A stretch of DNA of 64,000 nucleotides from Berghia stephanieae (GCA_034508935.3 CM067443.1:49769899-49833898); one strand, 5' to 3'; positions 35,051 to 48,472 are shown, counted from the stretch's first letter. Numbers and translations: made by a program. The notes: generated from the letters alone by a model not told the origin.

Positions 35051-35944
35051 AGGGTGAGTATTTAAATTCTTCAAGAAGCAGCTAGAATATTAGAGAGTAC
35101 AATCATGAAGCAGTCCCGTCATGAATGTAAAATGAACAATTAGATATGTAGAGTGTTGAAATATCCCCAATCCCATATACTCGCACTGATGTTATTTATT
35201 CAGCTGATGGGTAATGTGTAGCATTGTGGCCTTTGTAAACCCATTGCCTGACACTGCTAAAAAAAAAATTATATAAAAACACAGAGATGACAACCAAAAC
35301 CAACCAAAAGAAAGTGAACAGTATGCAACCAATGGGATCATTTGAGCCATACTAACAACTACTCACTTTTCACTTTCTCATTGTGTTGTTATGTGATTTT
35401 AGGGGAGGTACAGGGCTACCAGTAACGAAGGCTACCATCGGATACAGTAGAGAAAGCAAATACTGATACTAAGATCCAAAAAAAAAATCATCCCTGGAGG
35501 CCAAGTCCAATACCTCCTAACTACCAATCAGATGTGTTACCATTACATTAAGTGGTAGCGATTCTGACTGGTAATCAGAAAATCTGAAACTCAATCCTGC
35601 GTTGAGAAGACTGATTTCCCTTTATTTTTCTTTGTGCTTTCTCTGTAGCTGTATCATACATAGATATTTTTTTTTCTTTCAAATTTTTATCTTTCACAAG
35701 AGCCTATTGTTCAATTTTAAAATCTCATTGATACACTGATAATTGAATTTCCGACATAAAATACTGGTAGCGACTTCCTACCATTTATAATATATACATA
35801 TATACATATAAATTATACACAAGGATCAAAGTTGCTTGATGCTCTCCTTAAAGTCGCCAACATTCCATTTTGTTGATGAAATGTTCCACAGAATATTTTT
35901 TTCTCAAAACACACCACATACACTCAAATTTATAACAAATTAAA
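35051..35944. other. Non-coding stretch with a tRNA-like scrap
   Basis: No gene. 35550-35615 (AAGTGGTAGCGATTCTGACT, GAAACTCAATCCTGCGTT) resembles a decayed tRNA-derived head. Confidence 0.35.
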
Positions 35945-35949
35945 TAATG

Positions 35950-36033
<84 letters not shown>
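35945..36033. repeat. (AAT)n microsatellite
   Basis: About 28 AAT units. Other AAT tracts are at 12030-12105, 30158-30195, 40831-40922, 41645-41729, 42598-42680 and 47489-47612. Confidence 0.95.
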
Positions 36034-36036
<3 letters not shown>

Positions 36037-36372
36037 GATACCTACTTGTTGAGCACTTTCCATTAACCAAATATCTCAAAGTACCAACATTTTGACAAAC
36101 TGCCTGCCCCCCTCTTTAATGATCTCAGCTAAAGCCTGAGTAAAGCTAAGTCACCCGACTCCAGGACAAGAGCAGAAAGCCAAATGAAAGGAAAATGTTC
36201 CGATATAAAATAAATAGAGAGTAAAAAAACTCTAACCAACCACTGTTAAATGGCACAATTTATAAACCATGAAAAACTTAATCAATTTTAAGGAATAAAG
36301 GGACTTTACATAAACCATAGATTAAAAATTGACAACATGTTGACTCTCCAATAAAACCAGTCAACCGTGAAA
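36034..36372. other. Short non-coding stretch
   Basis: AT-rich; nothing recognised. Confidence 0.4.
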
Positions 36373-36707
36373 TTTTTGTCTGTTTGTTGCTTTAGGTCTC
36401 TTCCAACACAATTGAGGTTATATGAGAGACCGCTGAAACAAAAAAACAAGCAATCTAACAAAAATAGTACAAATGTCAATCAAAATCATAACCTAAAGAT
36501 ATCATAAGCTAAATTATAAATAACCAAGAACAAACAGGCAGAAGATTTACAGAAAAAAAAATATCCCCTGTCAAAAATACAATCACAAACCAAAGAAGCA
36601 GGATAGGCTAGTAAAGAGAAGAAGAAACGACATCACTATCGGATCGTACACCCATGCGAACATCATAGGTATATGATTCAAGGGTGATGCTCCCATCCAA
36701 CCACCCG
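36373..36707 (-). mobile_element. R2 retroposon copy 2, full length
   Basis: Almost identical to the copies at 29204 and 43700, with the full 5' end (complement GGTGATGCTCCCATCCAA). Probable target duplication CGTGAAA (36366-36372, 36708-36714). Confidence 0.88.
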
Positions 36708-36845
36708 CGTGAAACAAAACCCAAGTGAATCTCGATAATTAATTCTTTAAAAATTCTTCTGTGTGACCAACTATTTCAATCCAGTATTATGTCATGATGA
36801 CCTATCAAAGTGACAAATTAGGGAGCAGGCACTGGGGTGAGATAA

Positions 36846-37147
36846 AACCTTGAGCTTTTATATAGCGCAATATCAACTAAACGTGCTCAAAGCACTTTAC
36901 AAGAGGTCCCTAGACAACAGCAACACTTAACATGTAGAACGAACCATGATGCCTGTTAGGCGATATTACAAATTATTTTCGGACAGCGACAACGCTGTTA
37001 TCAGCCAGGTACTCATTTTACACCTGAGTATGGTGAGAGAATGAGAGTAAAGAGTCTTTTCCAAGGACTTAACTATGCACCGAGCGAGGCTCGAATCCGG
37101 GATCTTCTGACCCAAAAGCGAATGTCATATCACATGACCAAATAGCC
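36846..37147 (-). mobile_element. SINE-1, full-length copy
   Basis: Complement from TTGAGCTTTTATATAGCGCA (tail) to the tRNA head (CTCGAATCCGGGATCTTCTG, then ATGACCAAATAGCCGC). Diverged from 57908-58216 but colinear throughout. Confidence 0.85.
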
Positions 37148-37480
37148 GCACAAAAAACATCTGAAAAGATCAGTGCAAGAGACAGTGCCAGACAAAGCAG
37201 AGAAAATAAATACAAGAAATAAACCCAGGAGGTCTGAGGTTCAATACCCAGTGAAGGCAGGCTTAATTTTTTTCTTGTATTTTTCTTTTCTCTCTGCTTT
37301 GTCAAACAACATTTCTGCGATGACTCACATCATGAAAATTAAATTTGTAGTCAGCACTACAAGATTAAGCTTTATCTCGTGTGTTTTATTTAGGAGAATG
37401 AAAATCAATCCTCACTTTAAAACCTCATTATTGATACTTTTCTTCACTTCAAATAGACTTTACGACATCCAATTCACTCT
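37148..37480. other. Non-coding stretch with B-box-like motif
   Basis: GAGGTTCAATACCC at about 37236 looks like a B box without a matching head. No gene supported. Confidence 0.35.
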
Positions 37481-37482
37481 GT

Positions 37483-38017
37483 TTTTGTTTTTATGGGTTT
37501 TTACTGTGCTTGCAACACATTTAGGTCATATCAGCACCAGTAAAAAGGAGGAAAATTGGATAGTAAAAAAGTTCTAGAAATACAATTAAAGCACCAAAGA
37601 GAAAGTAAGGCAAGGGGGAATTGGTTCAAATAGGGAGCAGATGTAGATTCCAAGAGAATACCACCAATGTACTTAGTTTGAGATCACCTAAATGTCTCAT
37701 CCTGACAAAAGCACAGGTCCTCACTAAGAGGAACACACTAAAATGAATACAAATCATAAGATATGTAAAACATAAATAATAAAATGCATAACAGAGAGAT
37801 GATTTACAAGACAAAAAATGACATCTCCCAAAACTCTAGGTACACATTTGACTGTTTCCCTCTCAGCCAGGGTACCCAGCCAAGGTCAGGACAAAACCAC
37901 GTAATCTCATTCTAACACAAAGACAGAAAGCATGTTTAAAAACAGATTATAGGGGGATAGAAGACACAGTAAGTGCCTCCCTGCCCACTATGGGAGGTCA
38001 GGAACCCCACCCAGTAT
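37483..38017 (-). mobile_element. R1 copy, full length
   Basis: GTTTTTATGGGTTTTTACTG to GGAACCCCACCCAG. Its 5' end runs into the 67-bp tandem array. Confidence 0.88.
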
Positions 38018-38338
38018 ACTGGGATAGAAGACACAGTAAGTGCCTCCCTGCCCACTATGGGAGGTCAGGAACCCCACCCAATATACTGGGATAGAAGACA
38101 CAGTAAGTGCCTCCCTGCCCACTATGGGAGGACAGGAACCCCACTCAATATACTGGGATAGAAGACACAGTAAGTGCCTCCCTACCCAATATGGGAGGTC
38201 AGGAACCCCAACATAGAAGACACAATAAGTGCCTCCCTGCCCACTATGAGAGGTCAGGAACCCCACCAGTGTACTGGGATAGAAGACACAGTAAGTGCCT
38301 CCCTGTCCACTATGGAAGGTCAGGAACCACACCCAGTC
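37954..38338 (-). repeat. 67-bp minisatellite born from the R1 5' end
   Basis: Six units beginning GGGATAGAAGACACAGTAAG at 37954, 38021, 38088, 38155, about 38210 and 38276. The first three spacings are exactly 67 bp; unit 4 is shortened. Each unit is the last 62 bp of the R1 5' end plus a short linker (ATATACT type). Confidence 0.95.
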
Positions 38339-38915
38339 CAGTTCACTCGGACATAATGCCAGATTGATGAGAAGAGTCACATATCAAGAGTTAAAAAATG
38401 AATTTTGTGCTAAGATTAAATCAACATTTAACTTCATAAATTAAACTCAAATAGCTACATATATACCCTTCTTTTTTATACCACAAACTTCTCTCTCTCT
38501 CTCCTCTCATACTCGGCAAAAATTAGTATGACAGCTTCAAAACAGAAAAAAACCCCAATAAACACAGAATTTATAACTTCAAAACCCTACTTCAGCCAGC
38601 AACAAAAACTATAAAATCTATCTTAATCTTACAGAAAGTATTACAATTTTAATAATGAGCTGGAGAAGCGCTCTGAGCCCAAAATGTTCTGTGCTGAGTA
38701 TTCAGTTCTATCTTGAAGCTGTAATATTCATTTTTTTTGTTCCATACTTTTTACAGCCCACAATGTCTAGCAACTCAGCATTCACACTAACATTCAGTTC
38801 AATACTTTTTATGTTCGTCAATGATACAACAGAAACAGTGCAACACATATTCCTCCTCCTCTACAGGTCAAAATAAACTTTAGGTAAGGAATGTGTAAAT
38901 TACCATAAAGGTGCG
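38339..38915. other. Non-coding stretch
   Basis: 38510-38690 resembles 2700-2830 (old dispersed repeat). The frame at 38655-38876 runs through this repeat and is not convincing as a gene. Confidence 0.4.
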
Positions 38916-38917
38916 TG

Positions 38918-39007
38918 GGGGGGGGGGGGGGGGGGGGGTGTGCTCAGAGAAGGAGAGAGGGGGGAACTTTAGGCACCAGCTCATTAGAGTCAATTGACCC
39001 TCATCCC

Positions 39008-39060
<53 letters not shown>

Positions 39061-39068
39061 TCTCTCTA
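38918..39068. repeat. Opposed poly-G and poly-C tracts
   Basis: A G run at 38918-38937 and a C run of about 48 at 39010-39058 lie 70 bp apart, then CT repeats. The two can pair as a hairpin. Confidence 0.9.
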
Positions 39069-39479
39069 CCTAACATGTTCTTTTTAATGTGAATCAAATA
39101 CGATTTCTCTTTCAAAACTTGTTTGTTTTTTTTAAAAGCTTTTTTGTTACGAAGGGTGTCAGGCTACACGTTAACAAAGGTTATGTTTTGACAGTCTGGC
39201 AATTGATTCCCCAATACACTCAGTGTAAGGGTTGATAGTTGGCAGTCTGCAGACCAATGATTGCGGGGTGAGGTGTGACGGGATGGATGGACCAAGTTTT
39301 TCAGCCAACTCATCTAGTGATATCCAATGCAGAGTCATGGTAGTGTTTAGCAGTTCCATTTAGTGATAACTTTGTAATGACTTATGCCAATCATAGACTT
39401 TACAAAGACAACCATCATGGTTAAGAGAGAGTGGTGATGTTGACAAAGTGAGAGTGAGAGAACTGAGGCAAGATATTCT

Positions 39480-39964
39480 TTGTTTTTAGGGTTTTACGGC
39501 GCTTGCAACACATTTATGTCAAATCAGCACCAATAAAAAGGAAGAAAATGGGATAGTTGAAAGTTCTAGACTTACAATTAAAGTACCCAAGAAAAAAGGA
39601 GGACAAAGAGGAATTGGCTCAAATAAAATAGGGAACAGATGTAGATTCCAAAGCACACCATCAGTGTACTTAGCTTGAGATCACCTAAATGTCTCATCCT
39701 GACACAAGCACAGGTCCTAACTAAGAGGAACACACTCAAATGTTTACAAATCATATATAGGTAAAACAAAAATAATACAATGCATAACAGAGAGATGATT
39801 TACAAGACAAAAAAATTTGACTGTTTCCCTCCCAACTAGGGTATCCGGCCATGGCCAGGACAAAACCAAGTAATTTCATTCCAAGACAAAGACAGAAATC
39901 ATGTTGGAAAACAGATATAGATAGATAGAATACACAGTTAGTGCCTCCCTGCCCACTATGGGAA
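39480..39964 (-). mobile_element. R1 copy, 5' end lost
   Basis: From TTTTTAGGGTTTTACGGCGC to TGCCCACTATGGGA; the terminal 5' 25 bp is missing. Confidence 0.85.
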
Positions 39965-40830
39965 AGATGTTCTTTCTTTTCCTCTTAATATTTTTTTTTT
40001 AAGTTATGTTGTCAAATAAGCACATCAGTAGTTATATTCAGACGGACCTTTGTCTATTCATGCAGAGAATATGGAAAAAAACAAAACAAGAGTCTCACCA
40101 AAAGACAACATAGCCCATAAGGAATGGGCAGCACTGCCAAGAAAGAACTTCTAGTCTTATAATTGCAAATTTGACTTTTCATTATTGCATGGCTATAAGC
40201 ATTTTCATTACCTTTATCAATGTGTAAAAAATTTCTGTGAAACTGTGAATGTTACATACCATGCTATTTGAGTTTATGTTGTTTTGGTTTTTTTTGCTAC
40301 TGAAAAAGGCATGTAAAAGATAATCCTATAAGTAATCCCTAAATAAAATAGGAACTGTTAGACAAAGACATGGATAGACCACCATGCAGAAGTATTGTGT
40401 CGTTGTCTGCTTCCTGCATGTTTCACCCGACCACGACCATGGGAATGAGTGAGTGAGTGAGTTAAAATACTTTTTCTGAATGTTACATACAAACCGTGCT
40501 ATTTGAGTTATGTAGGTTATATTTTTGTTTGGGGGAGGGGGGGTTGCTATTGATAAAAAAAGGCATTCAAAGGATAATCCAAAGTGAGCCTCATATAAGA
40601 TAGGAACTGTTGGATAAAGAAACAGGTAGACCAGCACGGAGAACAATTGTGTCGTCTGCATTATTCCCTGATCACTGCCTGTCAGTCATAGGACAGAGTG
40701 AGTGAGTGAGTGAGTGAATTTATGACTGAACGGGTGAGTGAGTGAGTGAGTGAGTGATAACGCCTAGGATTGAAAGAAATAGAAACATATGTTGCACTGC
40801 ATGTCTCTGGACTACCATAGACCATAATGC
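39965..40830. other. Non-coding stretch with GAGT repeats
   Basis: 40260-40460 and 40490-40710 are a diverged duplication (GTGCTATTTGAGTTATG, AAAGGCATTCAAAGGATAAT, AATAGGAACTGTTGGA), each followed by a (GAGT)n run (40446-40462, 40697-40757). Confidence 0.6.
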
Positions 40831-40832
40831 TG

Positions 40833-40923
<91 letters not shown>

Positions 40924-41259
40924 AGTCAGCACAAATGCTGAATCATGGAACAAAGTTGGGGATGATAATCTGCTCGTGTTTCGGATGATGATTGGGATCT
41001 CCGGGAATCTGAAAGCAATCCACGGGAAAAAACGTTCACAGTCTTGTTGTAGACGCTAAAACTGAAGTCTGTACATCCAAATAATTGGCTTTTGTGTAGG
41101 CCCAGTCTGTCCACCCGATAGGTCATGTTGAAAAAATGCACACATATATCCGCAACTTTTGGCTTGGATCCCATACAAAGTAATGGAGGTGCATCAGCTG
41201 GCAGTTAGAGAAATGAAATTTAAAAAAGGAAAACAAACGTTAGCTATTCATCTAATCTG

Positions 41260-41529
41260 GGGGTCCTACTAGTTGGTAGAGAATTCGCGTAACACACAAA
41301 GGGATCAAGATCGATCGGGTGCAGTCAAGATTTTTTCCTGCCCCCCCTATCTACCCAGCAGTGAATGGGTAGCTGAGCCTGTTAGATTTGGCGGAAAGTA
41401 CACTGCGATGGACTAGCATCCTATCCAAAGGATAGCAAGCAATTGCTATTGTCCGTTTCATGCAATAGAAATTGGGATAAACTCCTGCTCCATGGACCCA
41501 ATGGCTCTGATTGACTACTACTGCTACTA
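41260..41529 (+). mobile_element. SINE-2 copy with target duplication
   Basis: Full-length colinear copy of 7273-7545. A 14-bp duplication ATTC(A/G)TCTAATCTG at 41246-41259 and 41530-41543 bounds it. Confidence 0.9.
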
Positions 41530-41644
41530 ATTCGTCTAATCTGATGTCACTAGTGCTTCGCTGCATTATAAATGTCTCAGATAATATGACCATATGACTC
41601 ATGATTTCAATCTGCTGGTATGTTCGAATTTTGCAGTCTAGTGG

Positions 41645-41703
<59 letters not shown>

Positions 41704-41729
41704 TAATAATAATAATAATAATAATAATC

Positions 41730-42595
41730 TTCATTGTCCGAAAAATGGCAATTTGTCATTTGGTTTACAATGTTTGAAATTAAAAATACAATACAAAGAT
41801 AGATAGACAAAAATAAATGTTAAAAATAATGATATTTAAAAATCAAAATGATAAAGGATATAAAGGATATCTAAATGAAGATGACGTTTCATAACAGTTT
41901 CGAAAACCCAAACATACTCTCTCTTAAATGTACACCTCCACAGACCCCTACACACACACAGGCAGCAGCATAAAAGCTTGTAAAGTTGTAGAGGTATAAC
42001 TTTCTCTAAAAGTTCTGTCCAATATTGATGTGTTTTGACACTTGACCTATGACCTGTTGGTCAAGGTTCAAATCCTTCTGTGTTACCACTGCAAAACTGA
42101 GTCTTTAAAAATGGCTCTTCACTCCCATCTTCTCATCATATCCAGATGTGAAATAAATACCCCGCCAGTTATAATGCTGCCTTTATCAATAGGAAAATAT
42201 CTACTGAACGTCTGCCCTTCACAATCAGTGTTGGTCCTGGCTTGGGACCCTTTGAAAAGCCCTTTGAGACAATTGTTAGATATTTTTTGGTGCTATACAA
42301 GGGCTCATGTGTCTTTTATAATGAAACTGGTCTGCCAACAATAATAATGTAAAAAGTGGAATGAGAACTTTCAAAAATAAGGAATTTGAGGCAAAATCAG
42401 AGTTTGTGACCTTACTCTTACCTAGATTTTCATCTTTTAAGAGCTTATAATCAAATATCCAACATTCAGTCCAAATTCAAAAAGGATTGGTTTAGATCAT
42501 ACATAGAACCCAATGACAAAATGCTATCTCCTAAGAAAAAAAAAATAAACAAAATAAATTTTTGTTTAAATAATTACAATTAAATAAATAAATTA

Positions 42596-42597
<2 letters not shown>
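41730..42597. other. Non-coding, with SINE-1 tail scrap
   Basis: 42225-42310 (TTGGGACCCTTTGAAAAGCC ... GGTGCTATACAAGGGCTCA) is a worn SINE-1 3' end. Nothing else recognised. Confidence 0.5.
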
Positions 42598-42681
<84 letters not shown>

Positions 42682-43206
42682 CAACAATAAAAACCCTCGT
42701 ACAGAATAAACTAGGCTGTGATTTTACAGCCACGCAACTGTCGCATACACCGAATAGTTGGCCCATTCCCGAGATTGCCAAACCAAAAAAAAACAAAAAA
42801 AAACAATAATAGTGAATGGATAATTGAGTCCAAATTCAAATCAACTGGAGAGTATTATATCACAAACCAGCATCCTACTCAAAGAGAAGCACTATTCCAC
42901 ATCATAGGAACAGGGAAGAAATCCAGCTCCATGTATTGTATTGTCAGAAGAAGAAGAAGAAAAAAAAAGAAAACAAAAAAGAAAAATATCCTTTTACTTT
43001 TTTTTTTTACCTGAAATTGTCTCTCTGTGTACTTTGGCACCATCGAGACTAAAAGTCACATCAAGCTCCTGCAACAGGGGATAATGAGGAAAAATAGTTA
43101 TAAACACTCAATGTTTTGTTTTGTTTTGTTTATTTTGGTCTTGGGGGGGGGGTGGATGTTTCATTCTGAATAAGGAGATTACTCGCTAAAAAAATTTAAA
43201 AAAAAT

Positions 43207-43310
<104 letters not shown>

Positions 43311-43496
43311 GAGTGAGAACAGAAAAAAAATGATTAGATATAAAAATTTGATTATTTTTTAACTTAGTATTCCAAAGCCAATTCTTTTCTGTGTTATCAT
43401 ATCTGTACATAAAGGTGTGTAACATAATGGTATTGAATGACATATTTTAAGTAGAGCGCAGCTTGTAATACTGCCATTACTGGTTTGTTTTGTTTG

Positions 43497-44356
43497 TTTT
43501 TTAAGGGTTTTACAGCACTTGCAACACATTTAGGTCATATCAGCGCCAATAAAAAGGAAGAAAATTGGATAGGAAAGACATTTTTGATGTACAATTAAAA
43601 GGGCTTGAAGAAAAAGCAAGACAAGGGGGAATTGGATCAAATAAGGAACAGATTTAGATTCCACAAGCACACTGATAGTTTGAGATCACCTAAAAGTCTT
43701 TTTGTTTGTTGTTTGTTGCTTTAGGTCTCTTCCAACACAATTGAGGTTATATGAGAGACCGCTGAAACAAAAAAACAAGCAATCTAACAAAAATAGTACA
43801 AATGTCAATCAAAATCATAACCTAAAGATATCATAAGCTAAATTATAAATAACCAAGAACAAACAGGCAGAAGATTTACAGAAAAAAAAATATCCCTGTC
43901 AAAAATACAATCACAAACCAAAGAAGCAGGATAGGCTAGTAAAGAGAAGAAGAAACGACATCACTATCGGATCGTACAAACATGCGAACATCATAGGTAT
44001 ATGATTCAAGGGTGATGCTCCCATCCAAACCTAAAAGTCTCAATCAGACACTAGCACTGGTCCGACTAAGAGGAATAAACTCAAATGTTTACAAATCATA
44101 TGTTAAAAAAAAAAAAAATAACAGTACATTACAGAGAGATGAATTACAAGGAAAAAAAATATCATATCCAAACAATTTAACTATACATTCGATTGTTTCC
44201 CTCCAAGCTAAGGACTCCAGCCATTGTCAGGACAAAACCAAGTAATCACATTCCAAGACGAGGACAGAAAGCAATTGAAAAACAGACAGAGGGTGATAGA
44301 AGACACAGCAAGTACCTCCCTGCCCACTATGAGAGGTCAGGATCCCCACCCAGTTG
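43497..44356 (-). mobile_element. R1 copy split by R2
   Basis: R1 in minus orientation from TTTTTAAGGGTTTTACAGCA to GATCCCCACCCAG, interrupted at 43700-44028. The downstream stem arm has drifted (CAGCACTTG). Confidence 0.85.
43700..44028 (-). mobile_element. R2 retroposon copy 3, nested in R1
   Basis: Full-length R2 with an exact 12-bp duplication ACCTAAAAGTCT (43688-43699, 44029-44040) inside the R1 copy. Confidence 0.93.
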
Positions 44357-44981
44357 CCATTGCTGGGACCACGGAATGAATACAAAAGCATGTCCTATTA
44401 TAAGAGCAATAACTCTGCCAACCAGCTGTGGGGTTTGGAGTGTGTGCAGAGTTAAAACTAGAGGAACATGATGGGATAAACAATGGACAAATGGCAGCAG
44501 TCTCCAGTTTGCTTCAAAATTTGCAGCATAAAAGTCAAATTTTAAAAAAATCGATTGTATCTATGTTATGTACTTATAATGAGACCATATTTTAAGATAT
44601 GCTTTGTATCAAAGTATGCGGTTGACGTTTGGTTCAGTTTGTATCTAGATATGTTGTTTACTTACTTTGTAATTGATTTCTGATTTGATTCGGAGTAAAT
44701 TATGTTGTTTACTTGCCATTCAATCTGATTAATTTTTATTTTTATTTTTAATTTCTTCATTTGTTGTCTATCTAAAATGCAATTGGTTATTGATTTTGTT
44801 TTCTTTTGGTAATTGGAAAATCTAATTTAATTAACTTTAACTTGGCAAGCTGTCAAAGAAGGAAAATAGAAACCTTATTAATAAAAACAGGATTTTGTTG
44901 TTGTTGTTGCTGTGTATAGTCTTGACTTTATAAAGATTATTAAATTACAAAATGATATTTTCTAAATATGACATGAGCTAA
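44357..44981. other. 3' flank of the minus-strand exon
   Basis: AT-rich. Minus-strand AATAAA-type signals occur around 44735-44740 and could end the transcript whose last exon is 44982-45781. Confidence 0.4.
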
Positions 44982-45781
44982 TTAACACAAATGCAAATCA
45001 AACCAATTGTTTCTAAAGGTGAGGAATTTGAAAGAAAAAAAAATGTGTACACACCCATAATTATAATTGTTATCAGAGAATGGGAAAATATACATTGAAA
45101 AATTAAGGATATTTACATGCGATTTGGACATAAACGTGAAGTTGGCACATGACTTGGTACTTAGGTGAAGCTGTTTATTGACGATTTGAACACAGCAAAA
45201 GCAATACAACTCCCAACAATCACAAAAACCCATCTTTATTGGCATTGACAGGCTAAAATTTGCTGTTCTATTCTTTGAACTAGTTAGGAAGGGTCCCCTT
45301 AAATCCAAAGGTTTTAAATTGTTGAAAAATGAAGTGTCTTTCATTATATTGCCAATATCCTCGAACGAAACAGTAAGGTTCCACTTTTCCTTAGCAAAAA
45401 TAATGTTTTTGGAGTTATTTCTTATTTGCTTACTTCCTATAACACCCATTTGTTCTAGAGTTTTATTTTTAGCAATTTCAATCTTGACCGTTTCATTGGA
45501 CAATTGTTTGCCTTCTGGTTTGATAACAATTTTCTCTTGGCTGTTCTCTCCTTGAACAGAAATTGTGACACGACGAGTAACCGATGGATCTTTATTCGTC
45601 AAGTTGACTTTTTTAATGATTTGCATTGTCTCTACAGGTTTCTCCCTATCTTTCCCCACTATAATAACAGCAGGAGTTTGTGGTTTAGGAGGCTCAACTA
45701 AAACATTCAGTTTTGGTGGGATAAACGAATCTGGTCTTGACTTGTTATAACTCAACTCAATGACAGGAGACGAAATTTCAT
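44982..45781 (-). CDS. Probable terminal exon of a secreted or membrane glycoprotein
   Basis: A strong acceptor (TTTTTCTTTTTTTCTCAT then TTATCACCAG) opens a 265-codon frame in phase 2 (AT GAA ATT...). The first 190 residues are hydrophilic and Lys/Pro/Val-rich (VEPPKPQTPAVIIVGKDREK) with at least five N-X-S/T sequons (NLT, NET, NKT, NNS, NRT). About residue 200 is a Cys-rich hydrophobic patch (FCDCWELYCFCCVQIV), which might be a membrane segment; after it the composition looks like untranslated AT-rich DNA, so an internal donor could shorten the exon. No family recognised. The ATG upstream at 45842 reads through the pyrimidine tract and is not the start. Confidence 0.5.
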
Positions 45782-46083
45782 CTGGTGATAAATGAGAAAA
45801 AAAGAAAAAGGAAAATATTACATAAATCAATCCCTGACTCATGAATTAATCAATAAAATAATTGTTACCATCCAGTTAAATCGGGGAGGTCCTTGAGGAG
45901 AAGTCAAGGCAACTTGCATACAAACTACTAATACTAAGAATATGTATCTATAAATAATATTTCAAGTATAGTTATGATCAACTTCAAAAGTTGATCACAA
46001 TTTTACTTGAAATGTTTTATAAGTAGCTCCTTTTATGAAAAAGTTGAGCACTATTATTTCATGGTTTTTGTCTTTATAATTTA

Positions 46084-46158
<75 letters not shown>
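46084..46158. repeat. (TA)n microsatellite
   Basis: About 37 TA units. Confidence 0.95.
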
Positions 46159-46161
<3 letters not shown>

Positions 46162-46710
46162 CCTACAGCAATTCCATTGTAGACTTCAAGGAGTTTTCAA
46201 GAAGTTCCCAATGTGAATTATTTTAAATTCTAGGATTATAAACAAAGATTAATTTCCTTCGAAAGTTAGTTTCTCCACGAGTAGAGCAACTCAAATCATA
46301 GCAATGTAAGGTCCTCAAATTCACTTTTCTTCGACTTATGAAGATATCAATGAGTTTGATTGACCAATAAATTTCATGGTATTCAAACACTGCCGTTTTT
46401 CCTATTTTGTCTGCTATTTTTTTTGTTTTCAAGATCTGAAATCTCATTCACAGGTTTGGTCTCCTTCAAAAGTTTGTCTTTCTTCACTTTCAACACCTCT
46501 TGCTCCCCAGATTTATCCTCTCTCTCCCTCTTCTCATTCTAATCTTTTCATCCTCCTTCTCCTCAAAGAATTGGCTGTAGGCAGCCGTTGACGAACTAAT
46601 TGAGAAGAGCAGAGCTGGCGAAGGATCATCTTTTCCTCTACATTCTCTCCATTTCAGCCACATTTCCCTTATTCACAGAGTCACTAATGCCCACCTCCCA
46701 ATGTTTCAAG
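46159..46710. other. Non-coding stretch
   Basis: CT-rich around 46480-46565; no gene supported. Confidence 0.4.
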
Positions 46711-46711
46711 T

Positions 46712-47617
<906 letters not shown>

Positions 47618-47654
47618 GATGACTGTTTTCAATAAAATAAAAAATAATTTTTTA

Positions 47655-47732
47655 AAATTGTCCTCATTTGGGAGTTGAACCAGTTACCGTCAAGGCTAAA
47701 GTGTGTTTAACCACTACACCACAGAGTCACTA
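47655..47732 (-). mobile_element. tRNA-headed SINE with AAT-type tail
   Basis: Minus strand has A box TGGTGTAGTGGTTAAACA and B box GGTTCAACTCCC. The 5' and 3' arms do not pair as an acceptor stem, so it is not a tRNA gene. The following AT-rich sequence and (AAT)n tract could be its tail. Confidence 0.5.
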
Positions 47733-47896
47733 CATGTGATATTCAATCTCATGTCCTTCTAGTGCTACTTCTATTTTATGGTTTTAAATTTTGGTCGGAA
47801 TGTCATCAACACGTTTTATAATTTTGTATTAATAAAGACATCTATGGATGCCATAATAAGACTTTTGTGATCCTAATAGGATTCAATAGTCTGACA

Positions 47897-48097
47897 TCAC
47901 GTCCGCCCAGCAACGAGCAGCTTGGTTCTAAACAAAGAAAATCGGTATTGTTTATTCTTCATGCTGGCTAGAACGTTTTCACATGTCATGTGATCAGAAT
48001 GTATAAAAGTCAAAACATGATCAGATTTATAATGTTTTTCTCCTCTGGATACACTTTTATGCTCATCGGAGAAGTATTTCATAAGGGCATCCTCCAT
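47897..48097 (-). CDS. Weak candidate small ORF with CRE upstream
   Basis: 66-residue frame starting MEDALMKYFSDEHKSVSRGE in fair initiation context (GGAACAATGGAGG). Upstream on the same strand lie a perfect CRE TGACGTCA (about 48152-48159) and CTATATATGG (about 48185). No homology recognised. It may be a first coding exon, a real micro-protein or chance. Confidence 0.25.
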   Translation of the reverse strand: MEDALMKYFSDEHKSVSRGEKHYKSDHVLTFIHSDHMTCENVLASMKNKQYRFSLFRTKLLVAGRT

Positions 48098-48472
48098 TGT
48101 TCCGATAGTTTAGAACCAGTTACTAAGTTACTATGCGTCATGACGGGGGAAGTGACGTCATGACTGTTGAAGCCTATTGTACGATGACCATATATAGAAA
48201 TACAGCAAGGATAACGAAAACTGTGGATTGCACTTGCACAACGGAGGTGGAGAAAAACTACCTGTTAAGATGCACCGTCATGTGGGCATTAGTACAGTAG
48301 CGAGGTCTCTACTTTGTTTACACTAGGACAGAGACTGAGTTGCCACCTGATAATTAGTAGATAGCAGTAAATAGCAGCTCTGGATTCGGAAATTACTTTT
48401 CCCGGAACGGATTTAAAGAATAGGACAAATTTTCCAAATAAAACTTTTCTCTGGATAGGTTTATCTATGGAG

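Noticed and set aside
37954-38338. CRISPR-like array of regular repeats
   Set aside because: Units are contiguous without unique spacers, derive from a retroposon end, and the genome is eukaryotic.
37973-38380. Tandemly repetitive peptides on both strands
   Set aside because: They are products of the R1-derived 67-bp minisatellite; the unit length is not a multiple of three in all units and both strands are open.
39171-39359. Minus-strand 62-codon frame with balanced composition
   Set aside because: It starts right after a stop, has no splice sites of note and no recognised similarity. It remains possible but unsupported.
40754-41059. Poly-Asn frame and opposite poly-Leu frame
   Set aside because: Simple translation of an (AAT)n microsatellite.
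44982-45842. Start at the ATG at 45842 with a signal-peptide-like Phe-rich N-terminus
   Set aside because: The Phe-rich segment is the translation of the polypyrimidine tract of a strong splice acceptor; the exon more likely begins at 45781.
47655-47732. tRNA gene on first look
   Set aside because: Acceptor ends do not pair; interpreted as a tRNA-derived SINE head.
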